Under the pieces are notes generated by a model that saw only the letters and a program-made list of their open reading frames with translations, did no database searches and was not told the origin of the DNA. The translations under genes and the position numbers were made by a program. From Fictibacillus gelatini DSM 15865 (lineage in GTDB: Bacteria > Bacillota > Bacilli > Bacillales > Fictibacillaceae), in contig NZ_AUMP01000006.1 of NCBI RefSeq assembly GCF_000430745.1, positions 95,336 to 159,335 of the forward strand: DNA of 64,000 nt. Direction: 5' to 3'. Of the stretch, positions 17,390 through 25,709 are shown piece by piece. The first letter of the stretch is position 1. Each line of letters starts with the position of its first letter.

Positions 17390-17617
17390 TCATGCCTTCC
17401 TTTTGTTCTTATCCTTATCATCACCAGCGTCATTATACGCTCCTCGCTCGTCCTTTTCCTCATGAAATTCAACCTTACTTTGTCCAGTTATATAATCGAA
17501 AGGAGTGTAAACGTTCGAGATGTTCTTTTTCTTTATGACACGATTGTACAGGATAAGTACAATTGCCGCGGCCATTAAGAAAAATAACGCGATATAAAAC
17601 CAATTTATGAATTGCAT
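17390..17617 (-). CDS. Small single-pass membrane protein (DUF3951-like)
   Basis: A 75-residue protein with one N-terminal helix (about residues 8-27) and a charged cytoplasmic tail that ends in Lys and Arg. The stretch YTPFDYITGQ after the helix recalls the YTPFDDIT motif of DUF3951 proteins of Bacillus; the assignment is from memory and moderate. It is the last of three genes in the same direction (folE, SDR, this one), 19 bases after the SDR stop. Confidence 0.6.
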   Translation of the reverse strand: MQFINWFYIALFFLMAAAIVLILYNRVIKKKNISNVYTPFDYITGQSKVEFHEEKDERGAYNDAGDDKDKNKRKA

Positions 17618-17636
17618 TTACATCCCCCAATCATAA

Positions 17637-18398
17637 TTAATTTCGATGCCGGTTGATCACATCGAGACCTCCTGTCACCGGAATGACGCTGCCGGTAATC
17701 ATATCAGAATCATCTTCGCATAAAAAGGCAATGACTCTGGCGATGTCTTCCCCGGTCCCCGAACGCCCAATTGGAGTTACATTCTCTTTCTTTTGTTTCG
17801 CTTCTTTAATGCTTGCTTCTTTCATCTGTCCGCGGATATCTCCAGGACATACCATGTTGACGGTTATTCCGTGCTCGGCTTCTTCCAGTGCAACCGTTCT
17901 TGTAAGGGAGACGAGCCCTACCTTCGCTGCACTGAACGCTGAGCGATACATCCACCCCGGGGCATTGTCCGCATCCTGGAAACCGTAAGTAACCACTCTG
18001 CCGAATTTCTGTTTTCTCATAATCGGAATGGCCGATTTAAAGAAATGGAAAACGGAGCTTAAGTTCCCTTCGATCATCTCATACCATTCTTTGTCCTCAT
18101 AGTCGATTAATTTTTTTCGCTCAAAGACAAAAGGGCCGGCGTTCGTTATGAGATAATCAATTCGCCCGAACCGTTCCATAGCTTTTTGAACGATCTTTAT
18201 GACATCTTCTTTTTTCGTCACATCCCCTTGAACAAAGTGCAAACGTTCTTCATAAAGGCTCCATTCTTCTTTTACACGGCTGACGGCTTCAAGATCACTG
18301 CGATAATTCACTGTAACAGAGCAGCCTTTTTCCAGCAACCGTTTCGTGACCATCTTGCCGAGCCCTTTTGTACCAGCAGTTATAATGGCATGTCTCAC
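17637..18398 (-). CDS. Atypical short-chain dehydrogenase next to folE
   Basis: A 253-residue SDR. The nucleotide-binding loop is TAGTKGLG and the following NYRSD carries Arg, which favours NADP. ITNAGPF replaces NNAG. The catalytic Tyr of YxxxK is Phe (AFSAAK) and the usual Ser region reads VVTYGFQD, so the standard catalytic triad is incomplete. The frame opens at 18431, but the GTG at 18398 follows AGAGGTGATAAC and is preferred. It lies 53 bases after folE, which hints at pteridine reduction (FolM/PTR1-like); that role is inference. Confidence 0.75.
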   Translation of the reverse strand: MRHAIITAGTKGLGKMVTKRLLEKGCSVTVNYRSDLEAVSRVKEEWSLYEERLHFVQGDVTKKEDVIKIVQKAMERFGRIDYLITNAGPFVFERKKLIDYEDKEWYEMIEGNLSSVFHFFKSAIPIMRKQKFGRVVTYGFQDADNAPGWMYRSAFSAAKVGLVSLTRTVALEEAEHGITVNMVCPGDIRGQMKEASIKEAKQKKENVTPIGRSGTGEDIARVIAFLCEDDSDMITGSVIPVTGGLDVINRHRN

Positions 18399-18450
18399 GT
18401 TATCACCTCTAAATAGAGATTTATAGTTCATTACTAAAAGTAACGGCGTA

Positions 18451-19083
18451 CTATCGCTGTAAAAGGGATAAAAACTCGCTTCTTAAGTCGGACCGGTCAG
18501 AGAATAGTCCACGTACAGATGACGTTGTTGTCATTGCATTTGATTTTTTAACCCCTCGACCGCACATGCACATATGCTTTGCTTCGATAACGACCATCGT
18601 CCCTTTTGGTTCAAGGATTTCTTCGACGGCTTCTGCAATTTGCGTTGTAAGGCGTTCTTGCACCTGGAAACGTTTTGCATATCCTTCAACCATTCGGGCG
18701 ATTTTGGATAACCCGGTAATTTTTTCGTTTGGAATATAACCGACATGCGCCACTCCATAAAAAGGAGCAAAGTGGTGCTCACAGAGAGAGTGGAACTCAA
18801 TGTTTTTTACCAGCACTAATTCACGATGGTCGACTTCAAACGTTTTTTCCAAATGCGCTTTCGGATCTTCCCGATACCCTTCAGTATATTCTAAAAATGC
18901 CTTAAGTACCCGATAAGGGGTCTCCTGAAGCCCATCACGATAAGGGTCATCCCCGCACAATTCGATCAATTCCTTAACCGCGTCCATAAACTTGCTCGCC
19001 TGGCGAAGTTTTTCATCCGCTGCCGGATGGCCATTAAATAATTCATCTAGCTTTTTGTTTATCGATGTGTATTGTTCAATCAT
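18451..19083 (-). CDS. folE: GTP cyclohydrolase I (FolE, type IA)
   Basis: A 210-residue enzyme that converts GTP to 7,8-dihydroneopterin triphosphate, the first step of folate synthesis. The zinc-site segments LCEHHFAPF and CMCGRGV are both present, so this is the zinc-dependent type IA rather than FolE2. Other family stretches include [23 protein letters not shown]. In B. subtilis folE (mtrA) sits in the mtrAB operon; here it leads a small operon with an SDR and a membrane peptide. Whether another folE copy exists cannot be told from this window. Confidence 0.94.
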   Translation of the reverse strand: MIEQYTSINKKLDELFNGHPAADEKLRQASKFMDAVKELIELCGDDPYRDGLQETPYRVLKAFLEYTEGYREDPKAHLEKTFEVDHRELVLVKNIEFHSLCEHHFAPFYGVAHVGYIPNEKITGLSKIARMVEGYAKRFQVQERLTTQIAEAVEEILEPKGTMVVIEAKHMCMCGRGVKKSNAMTTTSSVRGLFSDRSDLRSEFLSLLQR

Positions 19084-19302
19084 TTTTCCTGACCTCTCTT
19101 TTATTTAAAAGTCTCACTCTTTTAGACTTTTTTTATAATGAATATCAATTAAAATCTATTATTGATAGTTTACCATGTTTTAGACAGAAAAAAGACTGTA
19201 AAGCACTCATTCTTTTAACAGAATTGTATCGTTTTAAAATTATTTGACTGAATTTAGCGACTATTATATAGTGGATATATTCCAAAAAAAGGAGATGCGC
19301 CT

Positions 19303-19347
19303 ATGTTGATTGCAGTTAGTCCACTATTGTTTCCTGCCTTGAAATAA
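19303..19347 (+). CDS. 14-codon leader peptide upstream of the acetyltransferase
   Basis: ATG at 19303 follows AAAAAAAGGAG at good spacing. The product would be MLIAVSPLLFPALK, stop at 19345. It resembles leader peptides of inducible resistance genes in size, position and hydrophobicity. Its stop codon is part of a stretch that pairs with downstream RNA (see next entry). Confidence 0.5.
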   Translation: MLIAVSPLLFPALK

Positions 19348-19402
19348 GGGGATGGTAATTCAATGGATTAAACGCTCCCCTTGCAAAACTTTACAAAAGG
19401 GG
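19345..19402 (+). promoter_or_regulatory. Three-segment RNA switch overlapping the acetyltransferase ribosome site
   Basis: Segment 1 is AAGGGGA at 19346-19352, beginning in the leader stop codon. Segment 2 is TCCCCTT at 19376-19382. Segment 3 is AAGGGG at 19397-19402, the ribosome site of the GNAT gene. Segment 2 can pair with segment 1 (7 bp) or with segment 3 (6 bp), not both. Pairing 2:3 hides the ribosome site. Confidence 0.5.
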
Positions 19403-19410
19403 CTTATAAA

Positions 19411-19989
19411 ATGAATTTAAAAATAAAGGATCTATTTAAAGGCAATTTCGTTAAATTATCTGCAACGAGGCCTACGGATGTAGAAGAGATGGCCAAATGG
19501 CAAGAAGACGGTGATTACTTAAGAAGAATGGATACTGATTTTTCCATCCCTCAATCAGTGGATACATTGCGGGAACATGAACGGGCAAGAGTCCAGGGTT
19601 CTTCATCAATTGAATTCAAACTAAGGTCCCTTGAAGATGACCGCCTGATCGGCTTTGTCGCCCTCTTTGGCATTGAATGGAACAATCGAGCCGGTAAGCT
19701 CGCTATTGGGATAGGGGAGCCGAATAACAGGGGAAAAGGCTATGGGACAGATGCGTTAAGGCTCATCCTTCGTTATGCCTTTTACGAATTAAATCTCAAC
19801 CGGGTCGGTCTTGATGTCATTTCTTACAACCATTCCGCGATCGAAGCGTACAAGAAAGTGGGGTTCAAAGAGGAAGGGCGAATGAGAAGCGCCGTTTTGC
19901 GTGATGGCCAACAATTTGATCGAATCATGATGAGCATTTTGCAGGATGAATGGGCAGAAATGGAGAAAAACTCCACATATTGGCGGTAA
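19411..19989 (+). CDS. GNAT family N-acetyltransferase (RimJ/RimL type)
   Basis: A 192-residue acetyltransferase. The acetyl-CoA motif is GEPNNRGKGYGTDALRLI (R/QxxGxG type), followed by NLNRVGLDVISYNHSAIEAYKKVGF, the conserved RimJ/RimL C-terminal half. The frame opens at 19381, but the ATG at 19411 has an AAAGGGG ribosome site eight bases upstream. That site can be masked by upstream RNA. The acceptor may be a protein N-terminus, a polyamine or a drug; the leader-peptide arrangement makes an antibiotic-related role worth testing. Confidence 0.82.
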   Translation: MNLKIKDLFKGNFVKLSATRPTDVEEMAKWQEDGDYLRRMDTDFSIPQSVDTLREHERARVQGSSSIEFKLRSLEDDRLIGFVALFGIEWNNRAGKLAIGIGEPNNRGKGYGTDALRLILRYAFYELNLNRVGLDVISYNHSAIEAYKKVGFKEEGRMRSAVLRDGQQFDRIMMSILQDEWAEMEKNSTYWR

Positions 19990-19998
19990 AAAAAGATT

Positions 19999-20033
19999 TA
20001 AAGGCTTGTGTCAATCGGCACAAGTCCTTTTCT
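19999..20033 (+). terminator. Terminator after the GNAT gene
   Basis: AAAGGCTTGTG pairs with CACAAGTCCTTT (one mismatch), followed by TTCTATTTCT on the plus strand. Confidence 0.7.
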
Positions 20034-20143
20034 ATTTCTCCTCCTAAAGCACTATTTACAAGGCTTCACTTACAAAATAAACTGAAAATTGTTTATTCAC
20101 TATCTGTTCCCCTCTACATCGGGGAGACTAAAGGGGCGATTCA

Positions 20144-21325
20144 ATGAAGAAGCGTATTGGAATAGTTGGAAGCGGTACAGCAGGCCTGATTTTGGCTTAT
20201 GCATTAAAAGAACACTTTAATGTTACAATGATTCATCAGCGATCAGCGGATGAAATTCGAAACGGGCGAGTCATGTCCACCCAGGTACATTTCGGCCCAA
20301 CGAGAGAGCGTGAAAAACGCTTCCACATGCCAAAATGGGATGAAAAGAATCTTCTTAAGAGCATCCATATTACCATAGGCGAGCAAAAGCTTTTTACAGG
20401 AATGCTGAAAGAGCCCGCCTTATCTGTGGACCAGCGTTTGTATTACTCCGATTGCATGAATGATCTTATGAAAAATGGCGTCTCTTTCCGGCAAGAAAAG
20501 GTGTCTAAAGACCAGGCCGAAGCTTTAGTCCGCGATTTTGACCTTTTAATCGATTGTACGGGAAAATCAGGTCCGCTTTTCCCATTTCCAATTGATGAGG
20601 AGCTATCACCATTTAACGCTCCCCAGCGAAAGTGTATTGTCGGGTACTTTTTAGGAGTAGAGCCTTTAAACCCTCCTGGTGTCAACGTGACGGTTCTTCC
20701 GGGAAAAGGGGAAATGTTTGAAATACCTGCAAAAACTGAACACGGCCCTGTCGCCATTTTATTTATTATGGCCGTTCCAGACGGCGAGTTGGATGAATTT
20801 AAAGGCATAAAGAGTGCAGAAGCGTTTACGGAGCAAATGAAACGTACAGTGAAAACGTTCTTCCCGGCGATTTATAATCGGATTATCGAAGATCAGTTCA
20901 CTTTATGTGATAAAAACGGCTTTCTCCAAATTGCGATTACACCGACGATACGAAAACCTTACCTGACCGTTCACAACAAGCCAGTCATAGGATGCGGTGA
21001 TAGCGTATTTTTAAATGACCCGATAACCGGTCAAGGGTGCAATCTATCATCCTATTGCGCAGAACAATTATACGAAACCATTATCGATTATAAACATTCA
21101 GCCTGGAACGAACAGCTGGGTGAAGATTATTGGAAACGAGCGAGGCCATTCGTAAAAGAAGTGACGGAATGGACAAACGCGATGACGAAGCCCCTCCCCG
21201 AACATGTAGTAGGACAACTACTTCAAGGAGCGAACGACCAGGAGCTTGCGGATAAAATAGCTGAATGGTTTGAAAGTCCGGATAAAGCACATGCAACATT
21301 CTTTCCAACCGCAACGATCCTTTAA
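20144..21325 (+). CDS. Styrene monooxygenase-like FAD-dependent oxygenase
   Basis: A 393-residue flavoprotein. The N-terminal FAD-binding motif is GIVGSGTAGLILAYAL. A central DCTGKSG segment and a late GCGDSVFLNDPITGQGCNL FAD-contact segment match the StyA branch of group E flavin monooxygenases, which use reduced FAD from a separate reductase. Family members in Firmicutes are often mislabelled alanine-phosphoribitol ligase. No flavin reductase gene is adjacent. Substrate unknown. ATG at 20144 follows AAGGGGCG, and a strong terminator follows the gene. Confidence 0.75.
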   Translation: MKKRIGIVGSGTAGLILAYALKEHFNVTMIHQRSADEIRNGRVMSTQVHFGPTREREKRFHMPKWDEKNLLKSIHITIGEQKLFTGMLKEPALSVDQRLYYSDCMNDLMKNGVSFRQEKVSKDQAEALVRDFDLLIDCTGKSGPLFPFPIDEELSPFNAPQRKCIVGYFLGVEPLNPPGVNVTVLPGKGEMFEIPAKTEHGPVAILFIMAVPDGELDEFKGIKSAEAFTEQMKRTVKTFFPAIYNRIIEDQFTLCDKNGFLQIAITPTIRKPYLTVHNKPVIGCGDSVFLNDPITGQGCNLSSYCAEQLYETIIDYKHSAWNEQLGEDYWKRARPFVKEVTEWTNAMTKPLPEHVVGQLLQGANDQELADKIAEWFESPDKAHATFFPTATIL

Positions 21326-21336
21326 TTGTAAAAGAA

Positions 21337-21375
21337 GGCTTTTGTCATCTTTTTTGACAAAAGCCAATCTTTTTG
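21337..21375 (+). terminator. Terminator after the flavin monooxygenase gene
   Basis: GGCTTTTGTCA pairs perfectly with TGACAAAAGCC around a 7-base loop and is followed by AATCTTTTT. Confidence 0.88.
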
Positions 21376-21557
21376 TGCCACTTCGCTGCTTGCGATGATA
21401 TATTAAATTCCTGTTCAATTTTTTGAAGTTTAACCGGACAATCTCTTATCTTGCGGCCATTACTTTTCTTTCCTCTAGTTCCGATTGTATAAATTTAACA
21501 TAATTTTGATGTTTTATTAAAAATCACTGACTAACCGCAAACATTTGAATAAATGCC
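21376..21557. other. Intergenic, possible decayed coding fragment
   Basis: No gene can be supported. On the minus strand a frame through about 21480-21370 reads KIRDCPVKLQKIEQEFNISS and onward, with a helix-like composition. It has no start and no family I recognise. Confidence 0.3.
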
Positions 21558-21599
21558 AAAGGACCATCCATAAGCGAATTGACTTATGGATGGTCCTTT
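21558..21599. terminator. Terminator of proS (bidirectional stem)
   Basis: A perfect 17-bp stem, AAAGGACCATCCATAAG with CTTATGGATGGTCCTTT, around an 8-base loop. It lies 45 bases beyond the proS stop on the minus strand. Confidence 0.85.
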
Positions 21600-21643
21600 C
21601 TTACAAACAAATGCGTTAATCAAACGTTTGATTGAACGATTTT

Positions 21644-23080
21644 TTAGTATGCTTTCGCCCAATAGACTAAATGCTTTGCTTCTTTTTCGCAACAAACGCA
21701 GGTGTCGGCTACTTTTTCTTGTTCAAATGGAATACAACGTGAAGTGGCTGCTGTTTCATCCTTAATGTAGTTCTCGCAAGCTAAGTCTCCGCACCACATT
21801 GCTTTGATGAAGCCCGGATTGTCGGCTAAACGGCTTTTGAATTCGTCCATGTTTTTCGCCACGCTCGTTTTCTTTTCACGATGGCTTTTCGCCTTTTCAA
21901 ATAACTTCGCCTGAATGTCTTCGAGAATGGCAGGGATCTTCGCTTCTAGCTCGCTCATTGCGACCATCGTTTTTTCATTGGTATCCCGGCGAACGAGAAC
22001 AACTTGTCCTTTCTCGATATCTTTTGGACCAATTTCTAACCGAAGCGGGATTCCTTTCATTTCGGATTCACTGAACTTCCAGCCTGGCGTTTTGTCACTC
22101 GCGTCAATTCCTACTCTTGCAAGCTTTTTAAGTTGATCTTTTAATTCATATGCTTTATCAAGAACCCCTTCTTTATGCTGGGCAATCGGAACGATCATCA
22201 CCTGTGTCGGCGCAATTTTTGGCGGAAGGACAAGGCCGCGGTTGTCGCCATGAACCATAATTAAGGCACCGATTAATCTTGTCGTAATCCCCCATGACGT
22301 CTGGTGAACATACTGAAGCTTGCCGTTTTTGTCCGTATATTGAATGCCGAACGCTTCGGCAAAGCCTGTACCTAAATAATGGGACGTGCCGCTTTGCAAC
22401 GCTTTTCCATCATGCATTAAGCTTTCGATTGTAAGCGTGAAATTCGCGCCGGCAAACTTTTCTTTCTCCGTCTTTTTCCCGCGTATAACAGGAATCGCTA
22501 AATACTCTTCACAGACCGTTGCATATACTTCAAGCATGCGCTCTGTTTCTTCGCTTGCATCTTCTTCCGTCGCATGACACGTATGGCCTTCTTGCCAGAG
22601 GAATTCAAGAGAGCGTAAAAACGGCCTTGTCGTTTTCTCCCAGCGAACAACGTTGCTCCATTGGTTATAAAGCTTAGGCAAATCACGATAGGAATGAATA
22701 ATGTCAGCATAGTGCTCACAGAACAACACTTCAGACGTAGGACGGACACAAAGACGTTCAGCCAATTCCTCAGAGCCGCCATGGGTCACCCAGGCTACTT
22801 CCGGCGCAAAACCTTCAATATGATCCTTTTCTTTTTGCAATAAGCTCTCAGGGATAAAGAGCGGCATATAGACATTTTCATGACCCGTTTCTTTAATTTT
22901 TTGATCAAGTACATCACGAATATTTTCCCAGATCGCATACCCGTACGGGCGGATAATCATCGAGCCGCGGACGGAAGCATAATCAACAAGATCTGCTTTT
23001 TTCACGACATCGGTATACCACTGGGCAAAATCGTCTTCCATTGCCGTTATTTCTTCAACAAATTTCTTTTCTTTTGACAT
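21644..23080 (-). CDS. proS: Prolyl-tRNA synthetase, archaeal/eukaryal-type (short form)
   Basis: A class II synthetase of 478 residues that charges tRNA-Pro. It lacks the large editing insertion of the bacterial-type enzyme and carries the extra C-terminal zinc-like module with Cys residues in [14 protein letters not shown] and DTCVCCE, the hallmark of the archaeal/eukaryal type also found as a second ProRS in the B. cereus group. Motifs include [27 protein letters not shown] and [15 protein letters not shown]. The frame opens at 23089; the ATG at 23080 has better ribosome-site spacing. It is controlled by a T-box leader. A bacterial-type ProRS is not in this window. Confidence 0.93.
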   Translation of the reverse strand: MSKEKKFVEEITAMEDDFAQWYTDVVKKADLVDYASVRGSMIIRPYGYAIWENIRDVLDQKIKETGHENVYMPLFIPESLLQKEKDHIEGFAPEVAWVTHGGSEELAERLCVRPTSEVLFCEHYADIIHSYRDLPKLYNQWSNVVRWEKTTRPFLRSLEFLWQEGHTCHATEEDASEETERMLEVYATVCEEYLAIPVIRGKKTEKEKFAGANFTLTIESLMHDGKALQSGTSHYLGTGFAEAFGIQYTDKNGKLQYVHQTSWGITTRLIGALIMVHGDNRGLVLPPKIAPTQVMIVPIAQHKEGVLDKAYELKDQLKKLARVGIDASDKTPGWKFSESEMKGIPLRLEIGPKDIEKGQVVLVRRDTNEKTMVAMSELEAKIPAILEDIQAKLFEKAKSHREKKTSVAKNMDEFKSRLADNPGFIKAMWCGDLACENYIKDETAATSRCIPFEQEKVADTCVCCEKEAKHLVYWAKAY

Positions 23081-23247
23081 GGATCTCATCCTTTCTTTTT
23101 CTTGTAGCGGGAGATTAACTGTTTAAACGAACAATATTGCTGGCAACTTTGTCCACAGGCCAGAGGCAAGGATTCCCGTGTAGTCGAAATCGGCGAATTT
23201 CCGATTCCAGTTACCCGCATTTTTAAGAGCTAATTGTTTCTTAAAAC

Positions 23248-23466
23248 AAAAAAGACCCCATCCCCAATAAGGGACCGAGGTCTGGTGGTACCACCCTTGT
23301 TTACAGCAATCGCCGTACACTCTTTTTTGATAACGGAGCAATTCCGCTAGTATCTTTTTCGATACCGAACTCCAAGGCAGGTTCAAATGCGGTCTCTGGA
23401 AATCTCTCAGCACCCAATTTCCTCTCTGAAAGAGACGGAGGCATTTTACTAATCCTCTTCAACGTT
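23248..23466 (-). promoter_or_regulatory. T-box riboswitch (proline) of proS
   Basis: On the minus strand the leader has a stem I region starting near 23466, the T-box sequence AAGGGTGGTACCACC (23283-23299) and a terminator formed by AGACC...CCC and GGG...GGTCT followed by TTTTTT (23248-23283). The T-box UGGU would pair with the 3' end of uncharged tRNA. The best specifier codon is CCU at 23379-23381, followed by a purine as is usual, matching Pro. Uncharged tRNA-Pro is thus predicted to raise proS expression. Confidence 0.88.
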
Positions 23467-23555
23467 TTTCTTCATATATTGATTTAAGCATAATATATTC
23501 ATTTGTTGGAAAAATGTCAAGATGTCTTTTTATAGTTTTCATTTTATCCACCTTT

Positions 23556-23583
23556 TTGAATCTTAAACATGCTTAAGATTCAA
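23556..23583. promoter_or_regulatory. 11-bp perfect inverted repeat upstream of rsbY
   Basis: TTGAATCTTAA and TTAAGATTCAA flank ACATGC. It has no T-run on either side, so it is more likely a protein site or cruciform than a terminator. It lies just upstream of a TATAAT (23612-23617) that precedes the rsbY start. Confidence 0.5.
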
Positions 23584-23654
23584 ACAAATACCATTTTTTC
23601 TACATATTTAGTATAATAATAGAACAAGGTATGTTAAAAGGAGAAACCAATTAT

Positions 23655-24800
23655 ATGTCTATTCTTCTAGTTGACGATAATCCCGTCAATCTTTTTGTTA
23701 TAGAAAAAATATTAAGAAACGCAGGTTATTCAAACTGTGTGCCGCTCAAGTCGGCGGTTGAACTTTTTGATTATCTTCAACTTGATTCCAGTGATCCGAA
23801 CTACGTTCCTGTTGATCTCATCTTGCTTGATATTATGATGCCTGAAATCGACGGTATCGAAGCATGCCGGAGGATTCAACAGGTAGAGCGGCTGAAAGAC
23901 GTTCCAGTCATTTTCATAACCGCTCTGGAAGATATGAATATACTGGCTGAAGCGCTTGATGTAGGCGGAATGGATTACATCACCAAGCCGATTAATAAAA
24001 TAGAGCTGCTCGCCCGCATCCGGGTAGCACTCCGCTTAAAGTATGAAAAAGATTGGCACGATCAACAAGAAGAAAAACTCCGGACTGAACTGGATTTAGC
24101 CACACAAGTACAAAGAAGCTTGCTTAATCCCCCTTTAAAAGAAAAAAATATCCAAATACAGGTTTCTCATTTGCCGTCGTTTAAACTGGCCGGGGATATG
24201 TATTACTGGAATAAGATAGATGATCACCGTTATGCGGTTATATTGTTTGATATGATGGGGCACGGCCTTTCCTCTTCGCTCGTTTGCATGTTTATTTCTT
24301 CCGTTTTAAGAGAATCAATAAAGCGGCATGTCGATCCAGTGCTTGTCATTAAAGAATTGAATCGTTATATGACGCTTCTTTACAATCCAAAAAACTTTAC
24401 GAATTACTATTTTACAGCCATTTACTTAGTCATTGATACGGAAAAGAAAACTGTTGAATATGTAAATGCCGGCCATCCGCCTGGTTATGTTTTCGTCGAC
24501 GGAAAAACATTGCTATCACTTGAACGTGGCAGCTCCGCCGTCGGCTTCTTTGAGCAAATCGATGTTCATAAATCAGTCATTCATTATGAAAACGAAATCC
24601 AGCTGCTTCTCTTTACTGATGGCGTCATTGAAGCAAATGGAACTGAGGAAGAACAGATGCTGGATAGACTCCGGACCCTCGCAGCGCAAAAATGGGAAGC
24701 GATCGACTCCCCCATCCATCTAGTCCTCCCCGAAGATCAGCATGCGAATCAACCTGATGATATGTGCATCGTTATGATTAAAGCCCAGGTAACAAAATAG
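23655..24800 (+). CDS. rsbY: RsbY-like response regulator with PP2C (SpoIIE) phosphatase domain
   Basis: About 381 residues. The N-terminal receiver has Asp7-Asp8, phospho-acceptor Asp59 in LILLDIMMPEIDG and Lys in ITKPI. The C-terminal PP2C/SpoIIE domain shows LAGDMYYW, FDMMGHGLSSSLV, NAGHPPG and FTDGVIEA. In the B. cereus group RsbY, activated by RsbK, dephosphorylates RsbV and frees sigma-B. Size and the neighbouring rsbM and rsbK genes in the opposite direction match that locus, so the name rests on architecture and context. The frame opens at 23631; ATG at 23655 fits the receiver start. sigB itself is not in the window. Confidence 0.85.
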   Translation: MSILLVDDNPVNLFVIEKILRNAGYSNCVPLKSAVELFDYLQLDSSDPNYVPVDLILLDIMMPEIDGIEACRRIQQVERLKDVPVIFITALEDMNILAEALDVGGMDYITKPINKIELLARIRVALRLKYEKDWHDQQEEKLRTELDLATQVQRSLLNPPLKEKNIQIQVSHLPSFKLAGDMYYWNKIDDHRYAVILFDMMGHGLSSSLVCMFISSVLRESIKRHVDPVLVIKELNRYMTLLYNPKNFTNYYFTAIYLVIDTEKKTVEYVNAGHPPGYVFVDGKTLLSLERGSSAVGFFEQIDVHKSVIHYENEIQLLLFTDGVIEANGTEEEQMLDRLRTLAAQKWEAIDSPIHLVLPEDQHANQPDDMCIVMIKAQVTK

Positions 24801-24837
24801 AGGGTAATAGCCTTTAAAAACTACTACCCTCTTCTTG
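24799..24837. terminator. Convergent terminator between rsbY and rsbM
   Basis: AGAGGGTA-TAG pairs with CTA-TACCCTCT; both genes end within it. Confidence 0.75.
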
Positions 24838-24838
24838 T

Positions 24839-25693
24839 TTAAATCTTTCTATAGATCCGTTCTGCTCCGTTAAACTCTGAATAAGAGCCTGTACGTTCGG
24901 CAAAGCGGATCGACTCCTTGTCCCCTAATCCAAGAAAGCCGCCCGGACACAAACTTTCATAAAACAATTCATGGACTTGATTCTGCAAAACGGCTGTAAA
25001 ATAGATTAATACATTCCGGCAAATGATGACATGAAATTCGTTAAACGATTGATCTGTCACAAGATTATGTTGAAAAAAGATGATATTGTCCTTGAGGGAC
25101 GAGTTAAAATAGGCGTTTTTAAAATCCGTTGTATAGTATTCGGAAAACGCATGCGTCCCGCCGGCTTGCATATAATTTTTCGTGTACGTCTGCATTTTGC
25201 TTAATGGAAATATACCGCGCTTCGCTTTTTCCAAAACGTTTTCATTCATATCGGTTGCATATATTTTTGTCTTATGGCTTAATCCCTCTTCTTCCATTAA
25301 AATCGCCATCGAAAATACTTCTTCGCCTGTTGCGCAGCCCGCGTGCCAGATGCGTATTTCTGGAAGATCCCGCAAATGCGGAACGACTTTTTTCCGAAAC
25401 GAATAGAAAAAATGCGGGTCCCGAAACATTTCCGTTACATTGATCGAAAAATCATTCAATAACACATCAATATAGCCCGGCTCATGAACAGCCTTTTCTA
25501 GTAAACGGGTGACGGTCGGGATTTTATCCAGCCTCATCCGGTTCTGGATTCGACGCCAAATGGAAGAACGCATATATTGCCGGAAATCAAAGCCCGATAA
25601 ACGATAGATCCCCTCTAGCAACAATTCAATTTCTATGCTTTTTGTAAGATTGTCTTCGACTTCATCTTCAATTCCCCAATATTTATCATCCAT
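24839..25693 (-). CDS. rsbM: CheR-type methyltransferase, RsbM-like
   Basis: A 284-residue SAM-dependent O-methyltransferase with the CheR N-terminal helical domain (about residues 22-95) and catalytic domain with HAGCATGEEVFSMAI, YATDMNENVLEKAKRG and CRNVLIYF. In the B. cereus group RsbM methylates the kinase RsbK and lowers sigma-B activity. The gene follows rsbK by 16 bases in the same direction, so the pair is co-transcribed. No chemotaxis genes are nearby, which favours the stress role over a chemotaxis role. Confidence 0.85.
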   Translation of the reverse strand: MDDKYWGIEDEVEDNLTKSIEIELLLEGIYRLSGFDFRQYMRSSIWRRIQNRMRLDKIPTVTRLLEKAVHEPGYIDVLLNDFSINVTEMFRDPHFFYSFRKKVVPHLRDLPEIRIWHAGCATGEEVFSMAILMEEEGLSHKTKIYATDMNENVLEKAKRGIFPLSKMQTYTKNYMQAGGTHAFSEYYTTDFKNAYFNSSLKDNIIFFQHNLVTDQSFNEFHVIICRNVLIYFTAVLQNQVHELFYESLCPGGFLGLGDKESIRFAERTGSYSEFNGAERIYRKI

Positions 25694-25709
25694 TTTACGT
25701 CAATACCAC

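Noticed and set aside
19132..19155. Fur or Zur box upstream of folE
   Set aside because: About 12 of 19 matches to the Fur consensus in very AT-rich DNA; not above what chance gives there.
21370..21480. Minus-strand HTH-like fragment downstream of proS
   Set aside because: No start codon or ribosome site, and I could not tie it to any family.
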